From assembly GCF_028583425.1 (NCBI RefSeq), contig NC_072792.1:160338676-160402675 (forward strand): DNA of 64,000 nt, written 5' to 3'. This DNA is from Eublepharis macularius. Taxonomy: Eukaryota > Chordata > Lepidosauria > Squamata > Eublepharidae. Below the pieces are notes generated by a model. That model did not search any database. It was not told the origin of the DNA and saw nothing but the letters and a program-made list of their open reading frames with translations. A program made the translations under genes and the position numbers. Below are positions 56,101-64,000 of this stretch, in pieces (the first letter of the stretch is position 1; each line of letters starts with the position of its first letter).

Positions 56101-59100
56101 TGTCTTAGTCCTTCTTGGCGCCTCGTTGTATGCCATTTCGAATGTGAGTGAGGAATACATTGTGAAAAATCTGAGCAGAGTGGAGTTTCTAGGAATGGTG
56201 GGCTTGTTTGGGACTATTATCAGCGCTCTGCAGCTGTAAGGATCAATTATATGTACTTTAATTCTAATTTAGAATACCATCCATACCACAGAATGATTTC
56301 TTCCCTTCCGCGAATTGGTGGTGTGCTGTTAATCCATTGAGATAGATCAAAATGGGTAGCTGTGTTAGCCGGTCTGAAGCAGTGTTAAAGAGCAAGAGTC
56401 TAGTGGCACCTATAAGACTAACAACATTTGTAGTAGGGTGTAAGCTTTTGTGAGTCACAGCATACATTTATGAGGCACAGCTCTGAAGAAGTGGAAACTC
56501 CTCCCATACCATCCAGCCTGCCAGCTAAGATGTTCTTCCCAAGCACTGCTCTCTGCATCTGACTGTCTGCTGCTGAAAACATTTGGTCAAGGCAAACTTT
56601 GGTTTGAGCCAGCAAGGTTTTCAGTTTTTACTAAGATGAGGCTCATTGATCAAGGCCCTAGAGTGGGACCAGTATTTTTTGTAGGTCTTGCCTTGACTAC
56701 ATGTTTCTCTCTTGCTTCTTGGGATCTGCGTACTCTGAGCAGCTCCTGAGGACACAACTAGATGCTATGGTGGTCCATGGTTCAACCTGGGGATGCTACC
56801 ACCATTTTAGAGCCAAATGCGGGGCATTTAAAAATGCCATGAGGATCAAGCTCGCAGCAAAGAGGAACCAGACCCCTGTGCCCCCACCAACTTCTTTTCA
56901 AGTGTTGAAACAAGTGTAATGGCTAGTGCTCTGAGAGACAGAGACTGAACTAACCCCACAGTTTTTGTGCTTGGGCTCTCAGATGTTGCTCAGACTTATA
57001 GATGTCATTTCCTTTTTTGAGTTCCTTTTTTGAGTTTGCCATACAGCAGGTGAGGGAGGAGGTGAATATGTGGACCAATAAGAGATTGGGTGGGAGGAAC
57101 CACGACTCCTTCACTCCTGCTGCATTGGGAAATTTACAGCACAATCCTATGCATGTCTACTCAGAACTAGATCCTACTATTTTAACAATGCTTACTCCCC
57201 GGTAAGTGAGCATAGGTGTGTATCCTTAAGATCCATGCCCAGTATCTGAGTTGAGAGTTGCGAGCCTGCGACGGTTAGCACCTGGTTGTCACTTCTTTTA
57301 TGGTATATTGTGACTGCAGGGCTTGAGCTGCCACTTATTTTTATTTGGGGCATAGCTCTGATGTGATTGGGGGGTGGAGGAGAAGGAGGGAGAGGGGAGG
57401 GGAGGCCTCTGAGGTAAATCTTTAGACTGAATGTAGTCTTGTTACCTCTGCACTCTGGCCTCTCTTTCTGTTTAAATCCTAGCTGCCACAGTATCAATAA
57501 AAGAGGAGACACAAGCTTTTATTTAGTAGATGTTAGTATGTAGCTTTGTGTTCCCCAAAGGTCTTGTAGTTGTGACCCTAATAACATGGTACTTGATAGT
57601 GAGGTGATGAGAAACTCCTTTCCCACAGCTATTTTTGACTGGACAGACAGCACACAGTTGGAACAGAACAGCCACAAATTTATTTACAGGAAATCAGTTA
57701 TAGAAAAAGGTATAGTGTGGAATGGATTATAGGCACAAATGTACAACTGTCTTGCCAATTTATGCTTTCGCCACTGGGAGGTTACTAGTTGAATCTGAGC
57801 CTAAGTTCATTCTTTCTCACACACAAAAGCTGAGGGGAGAAAATAATTCCTTGTCCTCCAGACAGGACTCCTCAGCAAATAATAAGTGCTGAAAGGTTTC
57901 TACTCAGGTTCCAGGATGCTCTGTTATCTTAGTGAACCTGGCCTCAGAACCATTACAAAACAGATTTTTGTGGGTGCTTGTTTACTTCATTAAAACAAGC
58001 TTTTATTTACTAGATGGTAGTATGTACCCTACCCTGAAACCCCTCAAAAGCTAAGCCTGACTCAGCTTATGCCTTTAGGCCACAAACCCCCTATCTGAGG
58101 GGAAGAAGTAGCAGTTCTCCTTATTTAAAGAGAGCTGGTTCACCCCCTCCCTAGCCAGTGTACTTCCAGGGCTCTGATTGGCTGACCATCTCTGGGGCTT
58201 TCTTCAGGGAAGATTCCCCAGGATTGGTTCAGAGCCCTGGAGAAAGGCTGGACTTTGGGGTTGATTGCCACAGAGCCCTATTTCCATTCTTCTTGTTGTG
58301 GGAAGCCCCTCCCGCAAGCCCTTTTATGGTGTAGTCATCCAGTGAGGAACACAGAGATGTCTGTAAGAACATATGCCTTAAGGGGGGATTAGACAGATTC
58401 ATGGAGGATGGGTGTGTCAGTGGCCACCAGCCATGGCAATTAAAGGGAACCTCCACATTCAGAAGCAGTAAATCTGAATATCAATACCAGGAGGCAACTT
58501 CATGGGAAGGTCTTGGCTTCTGTGCCCTGTTGGTGTCCTCCATAGTAACTCGTTGGCCACTGTGTGCGACAAGATGCTAGTCGGACCACCAATCTGAACC
58601 AGCATGGTTCTTCTTATGCTCTTATGACCCAAACTGTAGTAATCTAGGTTGTACTTACATAGATAGAAAGATGCATTGTTTTAATGCGCTTTGGGTTAAT
58701 CATATGCTATTATGAATGTTAATTATTATTATATGCTACATGTCTCAGAAGATTAATGTTGGTGTTTTTCTTTTTTCTCTTCCCCTTTCCTTCCCTCATC
58801 GCCCCCTCTCTGTAGAGGCATTGTGGAACATAAAGACATAGCTAATATTCAGTGGAACTGGAAAATAGGTATGTGGCCATCACATAGCTCATGCTAATAA
58901 CTTTGCACTAAACTTTGGTGCAGTACTCTTGTATTATGTGTTAATTTAGTTTTATTACTGGACAGTTAAAAATAAAGGGAAGTGGAGGGTGTGGAGGCTG
59001 TCTTTGCAAAGTAGATCACCTGTTTACAGGGCGGGCGTCTGAATCCACATATACTTCCCCCTGCCCCCCAAATCTTGTGATCAGTGCTACCAAGCCTTAT

Positions 59101-62100
59101 GTTGAATCCGATAACTGGTTTCCATTAAATTTTCTTTTGATGGACAAAAATTTCCACCTATGGAGAACTACTTTTGCCGATGAAGTCTTTCTATGTCAAA
59201 GAAATGCTCAGCTGGAAGAGAGGCATTGGTTGCCATTTGACGAAAAGGGATCATTCGATTCAGCTCTTTATATATGTTACGTAATTTTGCTTATTTGATT
59301 GAAATCAGTGCCATTAAAGAGTATCTGGTGTACTCTGTACGGCACCCAATTCATTTGAGTTTGTTTAGATGCCAGGTTTATATCTCACTTTTCAGCATAT
59401 TAAACATGTTTTTAAAATAACATTGGGACCCCAGTTGAAAAGCTAAAAAGAAGAGAGATATTAAAATCCCAACTCCTTGCCCAGTTAACTTACTATGGCG
59501 CTCAAAAGCCAGTCCAGAGAGGAAGATCTGCCTGGTACATCTGAAAGATGTTCAAGTGGATGACGTTGGCATTAGTAAAAAGGGCTGAAGATCAGCTCCA
59601 GAAGTAGCGGGGAGGGAGTTTCTGTAGTGCCACATGTCCACAGGCCCCTGAAAATGTTTCTCTTCATTCCCCCTTTTCCTTATTACTAGTGTTCTATGTC
59701 TTTTAATGTTAAGACACTGTCTTCTCTCGCAGCCTTGCTCTTTCTGGCTTTTGCCCTCTGTATGTTTGGGCTGTACAGCTTCATGCCGATTGTGATCAGA
59801 GTTACCAGTGCTACATCCGTCAACTTGGGCATTCTGACAGCTGACCTCTACAGTCTTTTCTTTGGACTCTTCTTGTTTGGTTACAAGGTAAGAAGTCTCT
59901 GTTTGCAGCTAGGCTTCCTTTAAGAATGAACATAATAAGTTAACATCTTAAATAGAGTTTTCTATTGTCTGTGCTTAAGTAACAAAAATTCTGCAGTTTG
60001 GTGATCCAAAAATTGTGCTAAGAAAAGCATAATTCTACTTCTTGAATTAGTACAACTTATTTTGCTTCATTTATGCTGTGTTTGGTACTGTTTTGCACAA
60101 TATAGTCTCGTTTTTTTTCTAGTTATGGAGAATGATGGTGTGATATTACTTCTGGGGAAAACCCAGAAGTGACATCAGTCCTCTCTAGGAATAACTGGAA
60201 ACAATATGGTTTTACCACAGAATTCCTAAAAAGGTATGAGGTCACGTCCAGGTTTGCCCGCAAGTGACATCACACTGTCACTGATGGCTGCTCCGCGTGT
60301 ACCCTCTCCTTGGGTCTTTTGCTACCACTTAATATGCTTCTTCTGTACTGTGGTGGAGCTGTGGGGTATGTGTGTGTGTATACAGCTGCAGTTTTAACTG
60401 CACTAAATAGGTTCAATACTAATGTATTTTTATGGACAAAGCCTGCCACCTGATTATCTTTGACAGAGGAAAAAAAATTAACTCTGCTGGCTAAGTAGTT
60501 AATCACTCATCATTAGACAAACAGCGTTTAAAATGTCTATTTCGTTTCCACTGCATGGAGGGAACTCTTTAATGGGATTGCAAAGCCTCCCTGGGAGTTG
60601 GGAAATCTTCTGGAACTTCAGGAAACTCATTAATAGCAGAACATTCAGACTTGCTTAGGCTAGCAGATGTCAGGCCACAGTACTGAGAGAGGATTGAGCA
60701 TAGCAGCCCACACTGTGCAGGCTTTCCCCCCTCTCATCTGAGAGCCAGGCTATGCCTTTTACCTGTCAAGGATGTACCTGCCAAACAAAGCAGATGTACC
60801 TTGTGCCCCCCATTCCCCCCCCCCAGCCAAATTTGGTCTGCCATTCAGGGCTGTAGCCAGGATATGTACAGCCCCATTTGGATCACAGATTTGCCCCAAC
60901 CTAAAACTTTTTCCATCCCACCCCCCCAGACTTTTCATTTGTGACAGGACTGTTTCTATTTTAGGGATTATAGGGTTTTTTGGGAATAGACATTTTAAAA
61001 AAAATCCTTCAACAGCTGCCTTTCCTCCAAGGGACTCAAGGCAGCATACATCATTTTCCCCTCCTTTGTTTTATTGTTACAACAACAATCCTGTGAGGTA
61101 GGTTAGGCAAAGAGGGGGAGAGGGAGACTGGCCCCAAATCACCTGACAAGATTTGTGGCAGAGTGGGGACATGAACCTGGGTCTACCAGATCCTAGTCTG
61201 ATCACTACACCATGCTTCGTCTGTATAAGAGCTGTGAATATACATGGGCTGATTCCGCACACGTTAGATAATGCACTTTCAGTGCACTTTATCAATCGTT
61301 TGAGGTGGATTTTTTGTTCCGCACACAAATCTGTTCCAAATGATCTATAAAGAGGATTGGAAGTGCATTATCCAACGTGTGCAGAATCACTCATGGTTAG
61401 TTACTTTCATCATTGCATTATTTGATGTACAACACCATCCTTGCACGGGTCCTTATGTTTTCATGAAATACGGGGAATATTCTGTTGCAATGTATGTCTG
61501 TACACCACACACCCTGAAACCCCTGTGCATGAAGTGTAAAGCCTTTAAAATTTCCTCTTTAGTGAACTTTCAAATGCTTGTAATCCTGCTACAGGACCTT
61601 AGCACAATACATGATTTAAATGTCACTGTCCCCGGTGGGAAACCTGTTTCCCACACAGTGTTTGCGTCATTGACTTGCTGGAACAGCTTAAGGAGATGTA
61701 GAGGGAGCTCTTGCCTTAAGAAGCTTAGCTTCGTTACTCAAAAGCATCACTTTTCCCAGCAGAAGCCTGCATATCAGATCTGGTTTCAGATCCAAAAGAC
61801 TTGATTTGTTTTTGTTCTCTGGCTCTGAAGCAAACAGATGGAAGCATTTCTCTGTGCTGCTGTCTGGATTTCCTCCTTTCAAGGGTCCTTTAGCAACAGA
61901 CAGAGTAATAATAGTTTTTGATGTGGTATGTTTTGAATCGGATGCAAAATATGTAAGGTGCAAAGAGGAGACTGGAGCTCAGTGCACAGCACATGTTTTG
62001 CATTTATAAGATCCTGAGATCAATCTACAGCACCTTTACTTAACAAAGCTTTGTTAGTAGGACTGGAAAGGCAGTTGCCAGTCAAAACAGACAATGCTGG

Positions 62101-64000
62101 ACCAATGCTCTGCCAGTTTATGTCCACTGTATGTGATCCTATGTAACTTTTTCTGCACCAACTTCTGTTAGTGAAAGAGTGCGAAAGCCTTTTTGTTTCT
62201 CAGAATTTCTTTCTTCATTTCTAAATGAGGGGAAAGGTTTGTGTGTTATATACAAGCTTATATTCTCTGAAATCCTCACAGTTTTTCCTGATAATCCTGA
62301 CTTTGTGTGTCGTGTAGTGCAGTCCTTCACAGGCTTAGTCTAGTCTAAGCCCAAGTCTATTATCTTGTGTATGCCTTGCATGCAAAAGACGATTGCTTTG
62401 CTAACTTTCGAAGAGCAACAGAACAGCCTCTAGCTTACTCAGAAGAGCACATTCCAGCTTTATCTGTGCTCAAGGTGAACATCTTATGTGCACTGGTTGT
62501 AGCATTTTTACACTCAAAAGGGGGACCGCAGGACAAATTAGGTTACCTTTCCCCCTTGTCCATGCTTTCCTCCACAAACTTATTAATTTGATTCATTGTG
62601 CTTTTGATCACTGGCAGATCAACCAGCCAAGGGACCTTGTCAGCCGAGTGTGGGATTTCAAAGAGTGGATATATTTGGACAGGATTTCCTGTGGGAGGTG
62701 CAAAAACTGCCGTCTTTCATCCATTTCCAAGAATAGCTTCCACCTTGAGTTCTAGATAGGATCCAACACTGTCTAGGCTGATGTGGAGGAGGTGGACACA
62801 CAGGCACATGCGCACGTGCACAAACACACATGTGCGCACAGAACACCTTCCTATGTAAGCAGGAAGGAAGGGAGAGGAAAGCCCTTGCATGCATTCATAT
62901 AAGACTGTACAGCTTGTGACAAACCAAGGCAAGCGGGACTCATCAGGAGGGGCTGTGGCTTAGTGGCAGAACATCTGGTTTGTGTTGCAAAGATGCCAGG
63001 TTCAGTCCCTGGCATCTCCTGGGAAAAGGATTGTGAAGACCTGCAGCTGGAGAGCCACTGCCCATCAGAGTAGACAATACTAATTCCTTTTCAAAACTGG
63101 ATCTTATGTTCAGTTTGGAAAACTGGAGGGAGGAGGGTTGGAAAAGCTATCCTGTCCCCACTCCCCAAATGTCTGGCAATTTTGTCACTAGTGAACATAT
63201 AAAAACATACAAAGCTGGCTTATATAGTAGCTCATGCCAGGGTGTCTGTCTGCTTTGACTGGCAGCGACTTTCCAAGGTGCCAAGCAGGAACCCTGTTCC
63301 CTGAGAGCCGTGTAACAGGAGATGTTAAGAGTGGGACTTGGGACTTCTTGCATGTCTAGCAGACACTTTGTACTGCAGTATAGCTCCTCCCTGTGGATAA
63401 GTGGATGGGGAGCAAGGTTGACTAATTAGGGCAGCAGAGGTGATACATAGGGTTTGGCATCAGGGAAAGGACTGAAACCTACCATCTCTCTGCCCACTAA
63501 ACTTCACACTCCTTAACTAGTTCAGAAATAAGTAACACAAACATTAATCATAAATAGGAATTCCATACGACTCACTGCAGCAAAATAAGTTAGTAAGAGT
63601 AGAACATGAGAGCCACTGGGTTATAGTGGTGAGAATGTTGAACCACAGTCCAGAAAGGAGCCAGTTTGTTGTAGTGGTTAAGAGTGACGGGACTGTAATC
63701 TGAAGAACTGGGTTTGATTCCCGACTCCTCCACGTGAAGCCAGCTGGGTAACCTTGGATCAGTCATAGCTCTCCGGAGCTCCCTCACCCCTACCCACCTG
63801 TGAGGATAATAACACACTTTGTAAACTGCTCTGAGTGGTGTCCTGAAAGCTGGTATATTAATTGAATGTTATTGTTGTTATTGTTATTATTATTAAGGGC
63901 TCTGTTCAAAGCCCCACTCTGCCATGGAAGCTCGATGGGTGACCTTGGGCCATCCATTTTCTCTCAGCCTACTCTGTGTCCCAGGCTTGTGGTAGGGATA
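34602..64000 (+). CDS. SLC35F2: SLC35F2 solute carrier, coding exons 1-7, incomplete at right edge
   Basis: Seven exons (34602-34720, 44679-44854, 46858-46985, 49245-49404, 56079-56235, 58816-58868, 59733-59887) join in frame to 948 nt, 316 codons. The product is a multi-pass (about 10 helices) drug/metabolite transporter superfamily protein. Signature stretches include [86 protein letters not shown] and [33 protein letters not shown] distinguishes it from SLC35F1 (LLDCFVIPVVILLSW). Human SLC35F2 has 374 residues, so about 60 C-terminal residues (FSGLYILSF... and the cytosolic tail) lie past 64000. In human cells the protein imports the drug YM155 and is reported to transport queuine/queuosine. 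Introns are full of repeats. Confidence 0.96.
35150..35365 (+). repeat. Chompy-like repeat
   Basis: 'gagccgtggtggtctgctgtag', 'agcaagattcgggtccagcgg', and later 'ggtcttcgaggtgctactgg' form inverted ends of a palindromic family. In intron 1, just past the CpG-rich region. Confidence 0.55.
36084..36308 (-). repeat. 5S rRNA-derived SINE, reverse orientation
   Basis: 'tgtccaagtactgac' then 'ctgaccccctgttagctccc' is a diverged complement of the 5S rRNA internal promoter region (GGAAGCTAAGCAGGGTC...GTACTTGGATGGG). Upstream lies a body with 'ggtggcttgccattgccttcc', shared with the tRNA-headed SINE at 30576. In SLC35F2 intron 1. Confidence 0.7.
37034..37375 (+). other. unassigned 100-codon open frame in SLC35F2 intron 1
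   Basis: Frame 37067-37369 translates to a mixed-composition protein ([20 protein letters not shown], then [20 protein letters not shown]) that reads like real protein rather than random DNA. I recognise no family. No splice sites fit SLC35F2. It may be a fossil of a mobile-element gene. Confidence 0.3.
37380..39240. other. SLC35F2 intron 1, mostly unassigned
   Basis: A dispersed-family fragment lies at about 38310-38395 ('aagtcctaggtacttacttgg...tacatgcttgggattg'). Otherwise nothing is recognised. Confidence 0.45.
39250..39545. mobile_element. hAT-type MITE, copy C
   Basis: A 296-bp sister of the elements at 7683 and 29486, ends CAGGGCTTTTTTTC / AAAAAGCCCTG. Perfect 8-bp duplication GGTATGTG at 39242-39249 and 39546-39553. 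Confidence 0.9.
39848..40072 (+). repeat. tRNA-derived SINE
   Basis: 'gtatggtctaggggttaagag', 'ccaggtttgaatcccc', 'gccatggaaagttgctggg', tail 'agtaaataaatacataaa'. Confidence 0.8.
40205..40410 (-). repeat. second-family tRNA-derived SINE, reverse orientation
   Basis: Minus-strand head 'ggctcattggcagagtatctg', 'gcagaaggtcctaggttcaat' and downstream body, as at 30200. Confidence 0.75.
41008..41252 (+). repeat. tRNA-derived SINE
   Basis: 'ccagcatggtatagcagcaa', 'cccaagttcgaatcccc', 'gccgtggaatcttgctgg', tail 'acaaaataaataat'. Confidence 0.8.
41430..41557 (+). repeat. Chompy-like palindromic repeat
   Basis: 'gcatctgacgaagagaactt', 'ctcgaaagcttatgctacaa', 'agtcttaaaggtgctactgg', 'actaacacggctaactcctc'. 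Best-preserved single copy. Confidence 0.8.
41780..42300. other. SLC35F2 intron 1, nothing recognised
   Basis: No exon-like or repeat signal recognised. Confidence 0.4.
42309..42426. mobile_element. PIF/Harbinger-type MITE
   Basis: A 118-bp, nearly complete palindrome with ends GGGCCAAGCTACACATGAC / GTCATGTGTAGCTTGGCCC, flanked by TTA on both sides (42306-42308, 42427-42429). TTA target duplications are typical of PIF/Harbinger. In intron 1. Confidence 0.8.
42630..43340 (-). repeat. LINE 3' end (L2/CR1-clade), reverse orientation, about 700 bp
   Basis: Minus strand carries an ORF2 C-terminal segment (from 'gaccagcatatgttaaggacc' towards the 'gttccagaatgtt...' complement) and an AT-rich 3' tail. 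It is the longest of the copies at 20255, 26135 and 42630. Stops interrupt the frame. Confidence 0.65.
43375..43578 (-). repeat. second-family tRNA-derived SINE, reverse orientation
   Basis: 'gaagctaccttatattaagt' end, 'gaattgaacctgggatc' (inverted box B) and 'accactgcttagctgtagcc' (inverted box A). Confidence 0.75.
44679..44854 (+). CDS. SLC35F2: SLC35F2 coding exon 2
   Basis: Acceptor 'tttttcttttgcag' and donor GTATGG. Codes for residues 41-98 ([15 protein letters not shown] through TTTLACRK), with transmembrane helices 1 and 2. It completes the split W40 codon and ends in phase 1. Confidence 0.96.
45320..45998 (-). mobile_element. probable solo LTR, Ty3/Gypsy-like, reverse orientation
   Basis: The minus strand starts near 'catgaccccagccaaacc', has a TATA-like 'tatttaag' at about 45455, and ends near 'tggaatcagaataat'. 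The Ser/Glu-rich open frame near its start resembles that of the LTR at 23677. There are no internal genes. Boundaries are approximate; it is a fossil in SLC35F2 intron 2. Confidence 0.45.
46858..46985 (+). CDS. SLC35F2: SLC35F2 coding exon 3
   Basis: Acceptor 'ttctctatctccag' and donor GTAAAA. Codes for residues 99-141 ([16 protein letters not shown] through TLTSVQ), with helix 3. Ends in phase 0. Confidence 0.96.
47795..48150. repeat. dispersed repeat with 33-bp minisatellite
   Basis: 'ttgagcctgtgggcaccttt' matches 7395-7450, so the host repeat is dispersed. At 47864-47962 three copies of a 33-bp unit (starting ATGGCTGCTGCAGG and ending CAGACAGACA) lie in tandem, plus a partial fourth. Because 33 is divisible by 3, all frames stay open. 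Intron 3. Confidence 0.8.
48750..48963. mobile_element. Penelope-end mini-element (hairpin only)
   Basis: A 214-bp hairpin made of the two terminal arms seen at 15098-15618, without the pseudo-LTR middle or any RT. It is flanked by 13-bp duplications CTCAG(T/G)GGGAATG (48737-48749 and 48964-48976, one mismatch). In SLC35F2 intron 3. Confidence 0.85.
49245..49404 (+). CDS. SLC35F2: SLC35F2 coding exon 4
   Basis: Acceptor 'ctgtgcttttccag' and donor GTAAGG. Codes for residues 142-194 ([15 protein letters not shown] through GRQEGE), with helices 4 and 5. The GADTLAGRQ end precedes a lumenal or cytosolic loop. Ends in phase 1. Confidence 0.97.
49690..49890 (+). repeat. second-family tRNA-derived SINE
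   Basis: 'ggctgcagctcagtgggaga' (box A region), 'catttaatccccggcatct' (box B region), 'tagtaggtgatgtgaaggtct', and an end 'gcagctgtgtgtgttcatg'. Plus-strand member of the family at 30200. Confidence 0.8.
50430..50600 (+). repeat. tRNA-derived SINE, diverged
   Basis: 'gccagggtagtttagcactg', 'gggttcaaatctccac', 'gagctccttggaggaagaag'. Confidence 0.65.
51755..51988 (-). repeat. tRNA-derived SINE, reverse orientation
   Basis: Inverted tail 'aaattttatttgtttctttg', body 'gagaagttaggctgagaagg', and head complement 'taaccattacactacactgg'. Confidence 0.8.
52048..52215 (-). repeat. tRNA-derived SINE, reverse orientation, diverged
   Basis: 'acaacaaccctgtaaggttg', 'gtggggatttgaccctggat' and 'gacactgcaacctgtacac' in family order. 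Confidence 0.65.
52463..52673. mobile_element. Chompy-like palindromic element, inverted dimer
   Basis: Both halves are present head to head: 'gtccagtagcacctttaaga' and 'gcataagctttcgagaacca', then their complements, around a centre at about 52546. Flanked by a 10-bp direct repeat ACTTCACAAA (52453-52462 and 52674-52683). In SLC35F2 intron 4. Confidence 0.8.
52728..53383. mobile_element. GC-rich hAT-like non-autonomous element
   Basis: A 656-bp unit with ends CAGGGCCTGCGC / GCGCCGGCCCTG, flanked by GTCTCTAG (52720-52727) and GCCTCTAG (53384-53391), an 8-bp duplication with one mismatch. The interior is very GC-rich, with a (GGC)n run at about 52909-52931 and three or four diverged 'ccagctgggtgcagaagctg' modules in both orientations. 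It also holds the palindrome GTGATGACATCAT / ATGATGTCATCAC around 53307. Long open frames on both strands (up to about 225 codons) are a by-product of composition. It lies in intron 4. Confidence 0.8.
53608..54090 (-). repeat. CR1 LINE 3' end, reverse orientation, about 480 bp
   Basis: 'catagaatcatagggctgga', 'tttagtccaaccccctgcac', 'aatacaggaaattcacaac', 'catctagcctctgctta' and 'tgacccccttccagtttc' in CR1 order. Longest CR1 copy in the window. Confidence 0.8.
55065..55250 (+). repeat. tRNA-derived SINE, 5' end lost
   Basis: Starts at box B ('cccaagttcaaatcccc'), then 'tcatggaagctcgctggg', 'cttcacagggtggttgttg'. Confidence 0.7.
56079..56235 (+). CDS. SLC35F2: SLC35F2 coding exon 5
   Basis: Acceptor 'atatttttttgcacag' and donor GTAAGG. 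Codes for residues 195-246 ([15 protein letters not shown] through IISALQ), with helices 6 and 7. Ends in phase 2 (CT|A). Confidence 0.96.
56340..56472. repeat. Chompy-like repeat, diverged, inverted
   Basis: 'gggtagctgtgttagccggtc', 'agagtctagtggcacctata' and 'agactaacaacatttgtag' are the complement-oriented blocks. In intron 5. Confidence 0.6.
57511..58026. repeat. 32-bp direct repeats 453 bp apart
   Basis: 57511-57542 and 57995-58026 match at 30 of 32 positions (acaagcttttattta, then tagatg, then tagtatgta). The DNA between has no recognised genes. This could be the ends of an unrecognised insertion or two copies of one LTR-type fossil end. In intron 5. Confidence 0.6.
58365..58628 (+). 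repeat. dispersed repeat, LINE/SINE tail-like
   Basis: Same family as 2590-2825: 'gtggccaccagccatggcaa', 'ttaaagggaacctccacatt', 'tggttcttcttatgctctta'. Confidence 0.55.
58816..58868 (+). CDS. SLC35F2: SLC35F2 coding exon 6
   Basis: A 53-nt micro-like exon: acceptor 'cccctctctgtag', donor GTATGT. Codes for [17 protein letters not shown] (residues 248-264), a loop between helices. Phases 2 to 1 match its neighbours. Confidence 0.95.
59733..59887 (+). CDS. SLC35F2: SLC35F2 coding exon 7
   Basis: Acceptor 'tgtcttctctcgcag' and donor GTAAGA. Codes for residues 265-316 ([15 protein letters not shown] through FGYK), with helices 8 and 9. Ends in phase 0. The next exon should begin FSGLYILSF and is not in the remaining 4.1 kb. 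Confidence 0.97.
60120..60300. repeat. fragment with repeated 'agaagtgacatca' motif
   Basis: 'ttacttctggggaaaaccca', 'gaagtgacatcagtcc' and 'caagtgacatcacactgtc' are related to the miniature family at 1620-25085. In intron 7. Confidence 0.45.
61018..61218 (-). repeat. tRNA-derived SINE, reverse orientation
   Basis: 'ctccaagggactcaaggcag', 'acaacaacaatcctgtgagg', 'gatcctagtctgatcactac'. Confidence 0.8.
61248..61391. mobile_element. palindromic MITE
   Basis: Ends GATTCCGCACACGTT / AACGTGTGCAGAATC with internal complementary 'agataatgcactttc' and 'gaagtgcattatcc'. About 30-bp inverted ends in a 140-bp unit. The target duplication is unclear, so the superfamily is undecided. Confidence 0.7.
61970..62148 (+). 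repeat. second-family SINE, old copy
   Basis: 'ggagctcagtgcacagcaca', 'gatcctgagatcaatctaca', 'agttgccagtcaaaacagac', 'ccactgtatgtgatcctatg'. Diverged. Confidence 0.6.
62945..63110 (+). repeat. second-family tRNA-derived SINE
   Basis: 'aggggctgtggcttagtggc' (box A) and 'ccaggttcagtccctggc' (box B), then 'agtagacaatactaattcc'. 3' end missing. Confidence 0.75.
63190..63397 (-). repeat. second-family SINE, reverse orientation, diverged
   Basis: 'aaaacatacaaagctggctta', 'gactggcagcgactttcca', 'tactgcagtatagctcctcc'. Family order is retained. Confidence 0.65.
63655..63895 (+). repeat. tRNA-derived SINE, well preserved
   Basis: 'ggagccagtttgttgtagtgg', 'actgggtttgattccc', 'gtatattaattgaatg', then (ttg/tta)n. 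Sister of 27422. Confidence 0.8.
63896..64000 (+). repeat. tRNA-derived SINE fragment at window edge
   Basis: 'ctgttcaaagccccactctg', 'ccatggaagctcgatgggtg', 'ctctcagcctactct'. 5' head missing, and the right edge is cut. Confidence 0.65.

Noticed and set aside
61340-61804. 154-codon open frame in SLC35F2 intron 7
   Set aside because: Starts within a palindromic MITE, shows no family similarity, and does not match the expected SLC35F2 last exon.
59888-64000. Search for the final SLC35F2 exon (FSGLYILSF...)
   Set aside because: No frame with this sequence or a fitting acceptor was found; it must lie beyond the window.

Overview
The window is nuclear DNA of a vertebrate, most likely a squamate reptile (a gecko or other lizard). 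Two spliced host genes are visible. Around them are repeats typical of squamates: CR1, BovB and L1 LINEs, a Penelope-like element, tRNA- and 5S-derived SINEs, hAT and Harbinger miniature elements, and solo LTRs. No prokaryotic feature is present. The species call is inference from repeat content and protein similarity recalled from memory; no search was run.

Region 1 (1-9.9 kb) is intergenic and repeat-rich. It holds an interrupted array of about 190-bp repeats, CR1 and SINE pieces, two copies of a palindromic miniature element with TGATGTCA-type sites, LTR fossils, and a hAT miniature element with perfect 8-bp target duplications.

Region 2 (9.9-19.1 kb) is a three-exon VMO1 (vitelline membrane outer layer protein 1) gene on the + strand. 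Its exons join in frame into a 196-residue secreted protein with eight cysteines after the predicted signal peptide. Intron 2 (6.1 kb) is a nest of BovB, L1 and Penelope-like sequence in which one BovB piece lies inverted. That arrangement is best explained by recombination between inverted Penelope ends.

Region 3 (19.1-34.2 kb) is intergenic: solo LTRs (one inside an older LINE tail), LINE 3' ends, SINEs and miniature elements.

Region 4 (34.2-64 kb) is SLC35F2, a multi-pass solute carrier, on the + strand. Seven coding exons (316 codons) run from a CpG-rich promoter to residue 316; the last coding exon or exons lie beyond the right edge. Its introns carry SINEs, a 118-bp Harbinger-type element, a 214-bp Penelope-end mini-element with a 13-bp target duplication, and a GC-rich 656-bp hAT-like element.

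The two genes have no evident functional link: one makes a secreted mucosal or egg-coat protein, the other a membrane transporter. I found no previously undescribed protein system. The most unusual structures are the intron-2 nest with its inversion, the GC-rich hAT-like element, the Penelope-end mini-element, and a direct-inverted-direct 12-bp triplet near VMO1 exon 2.
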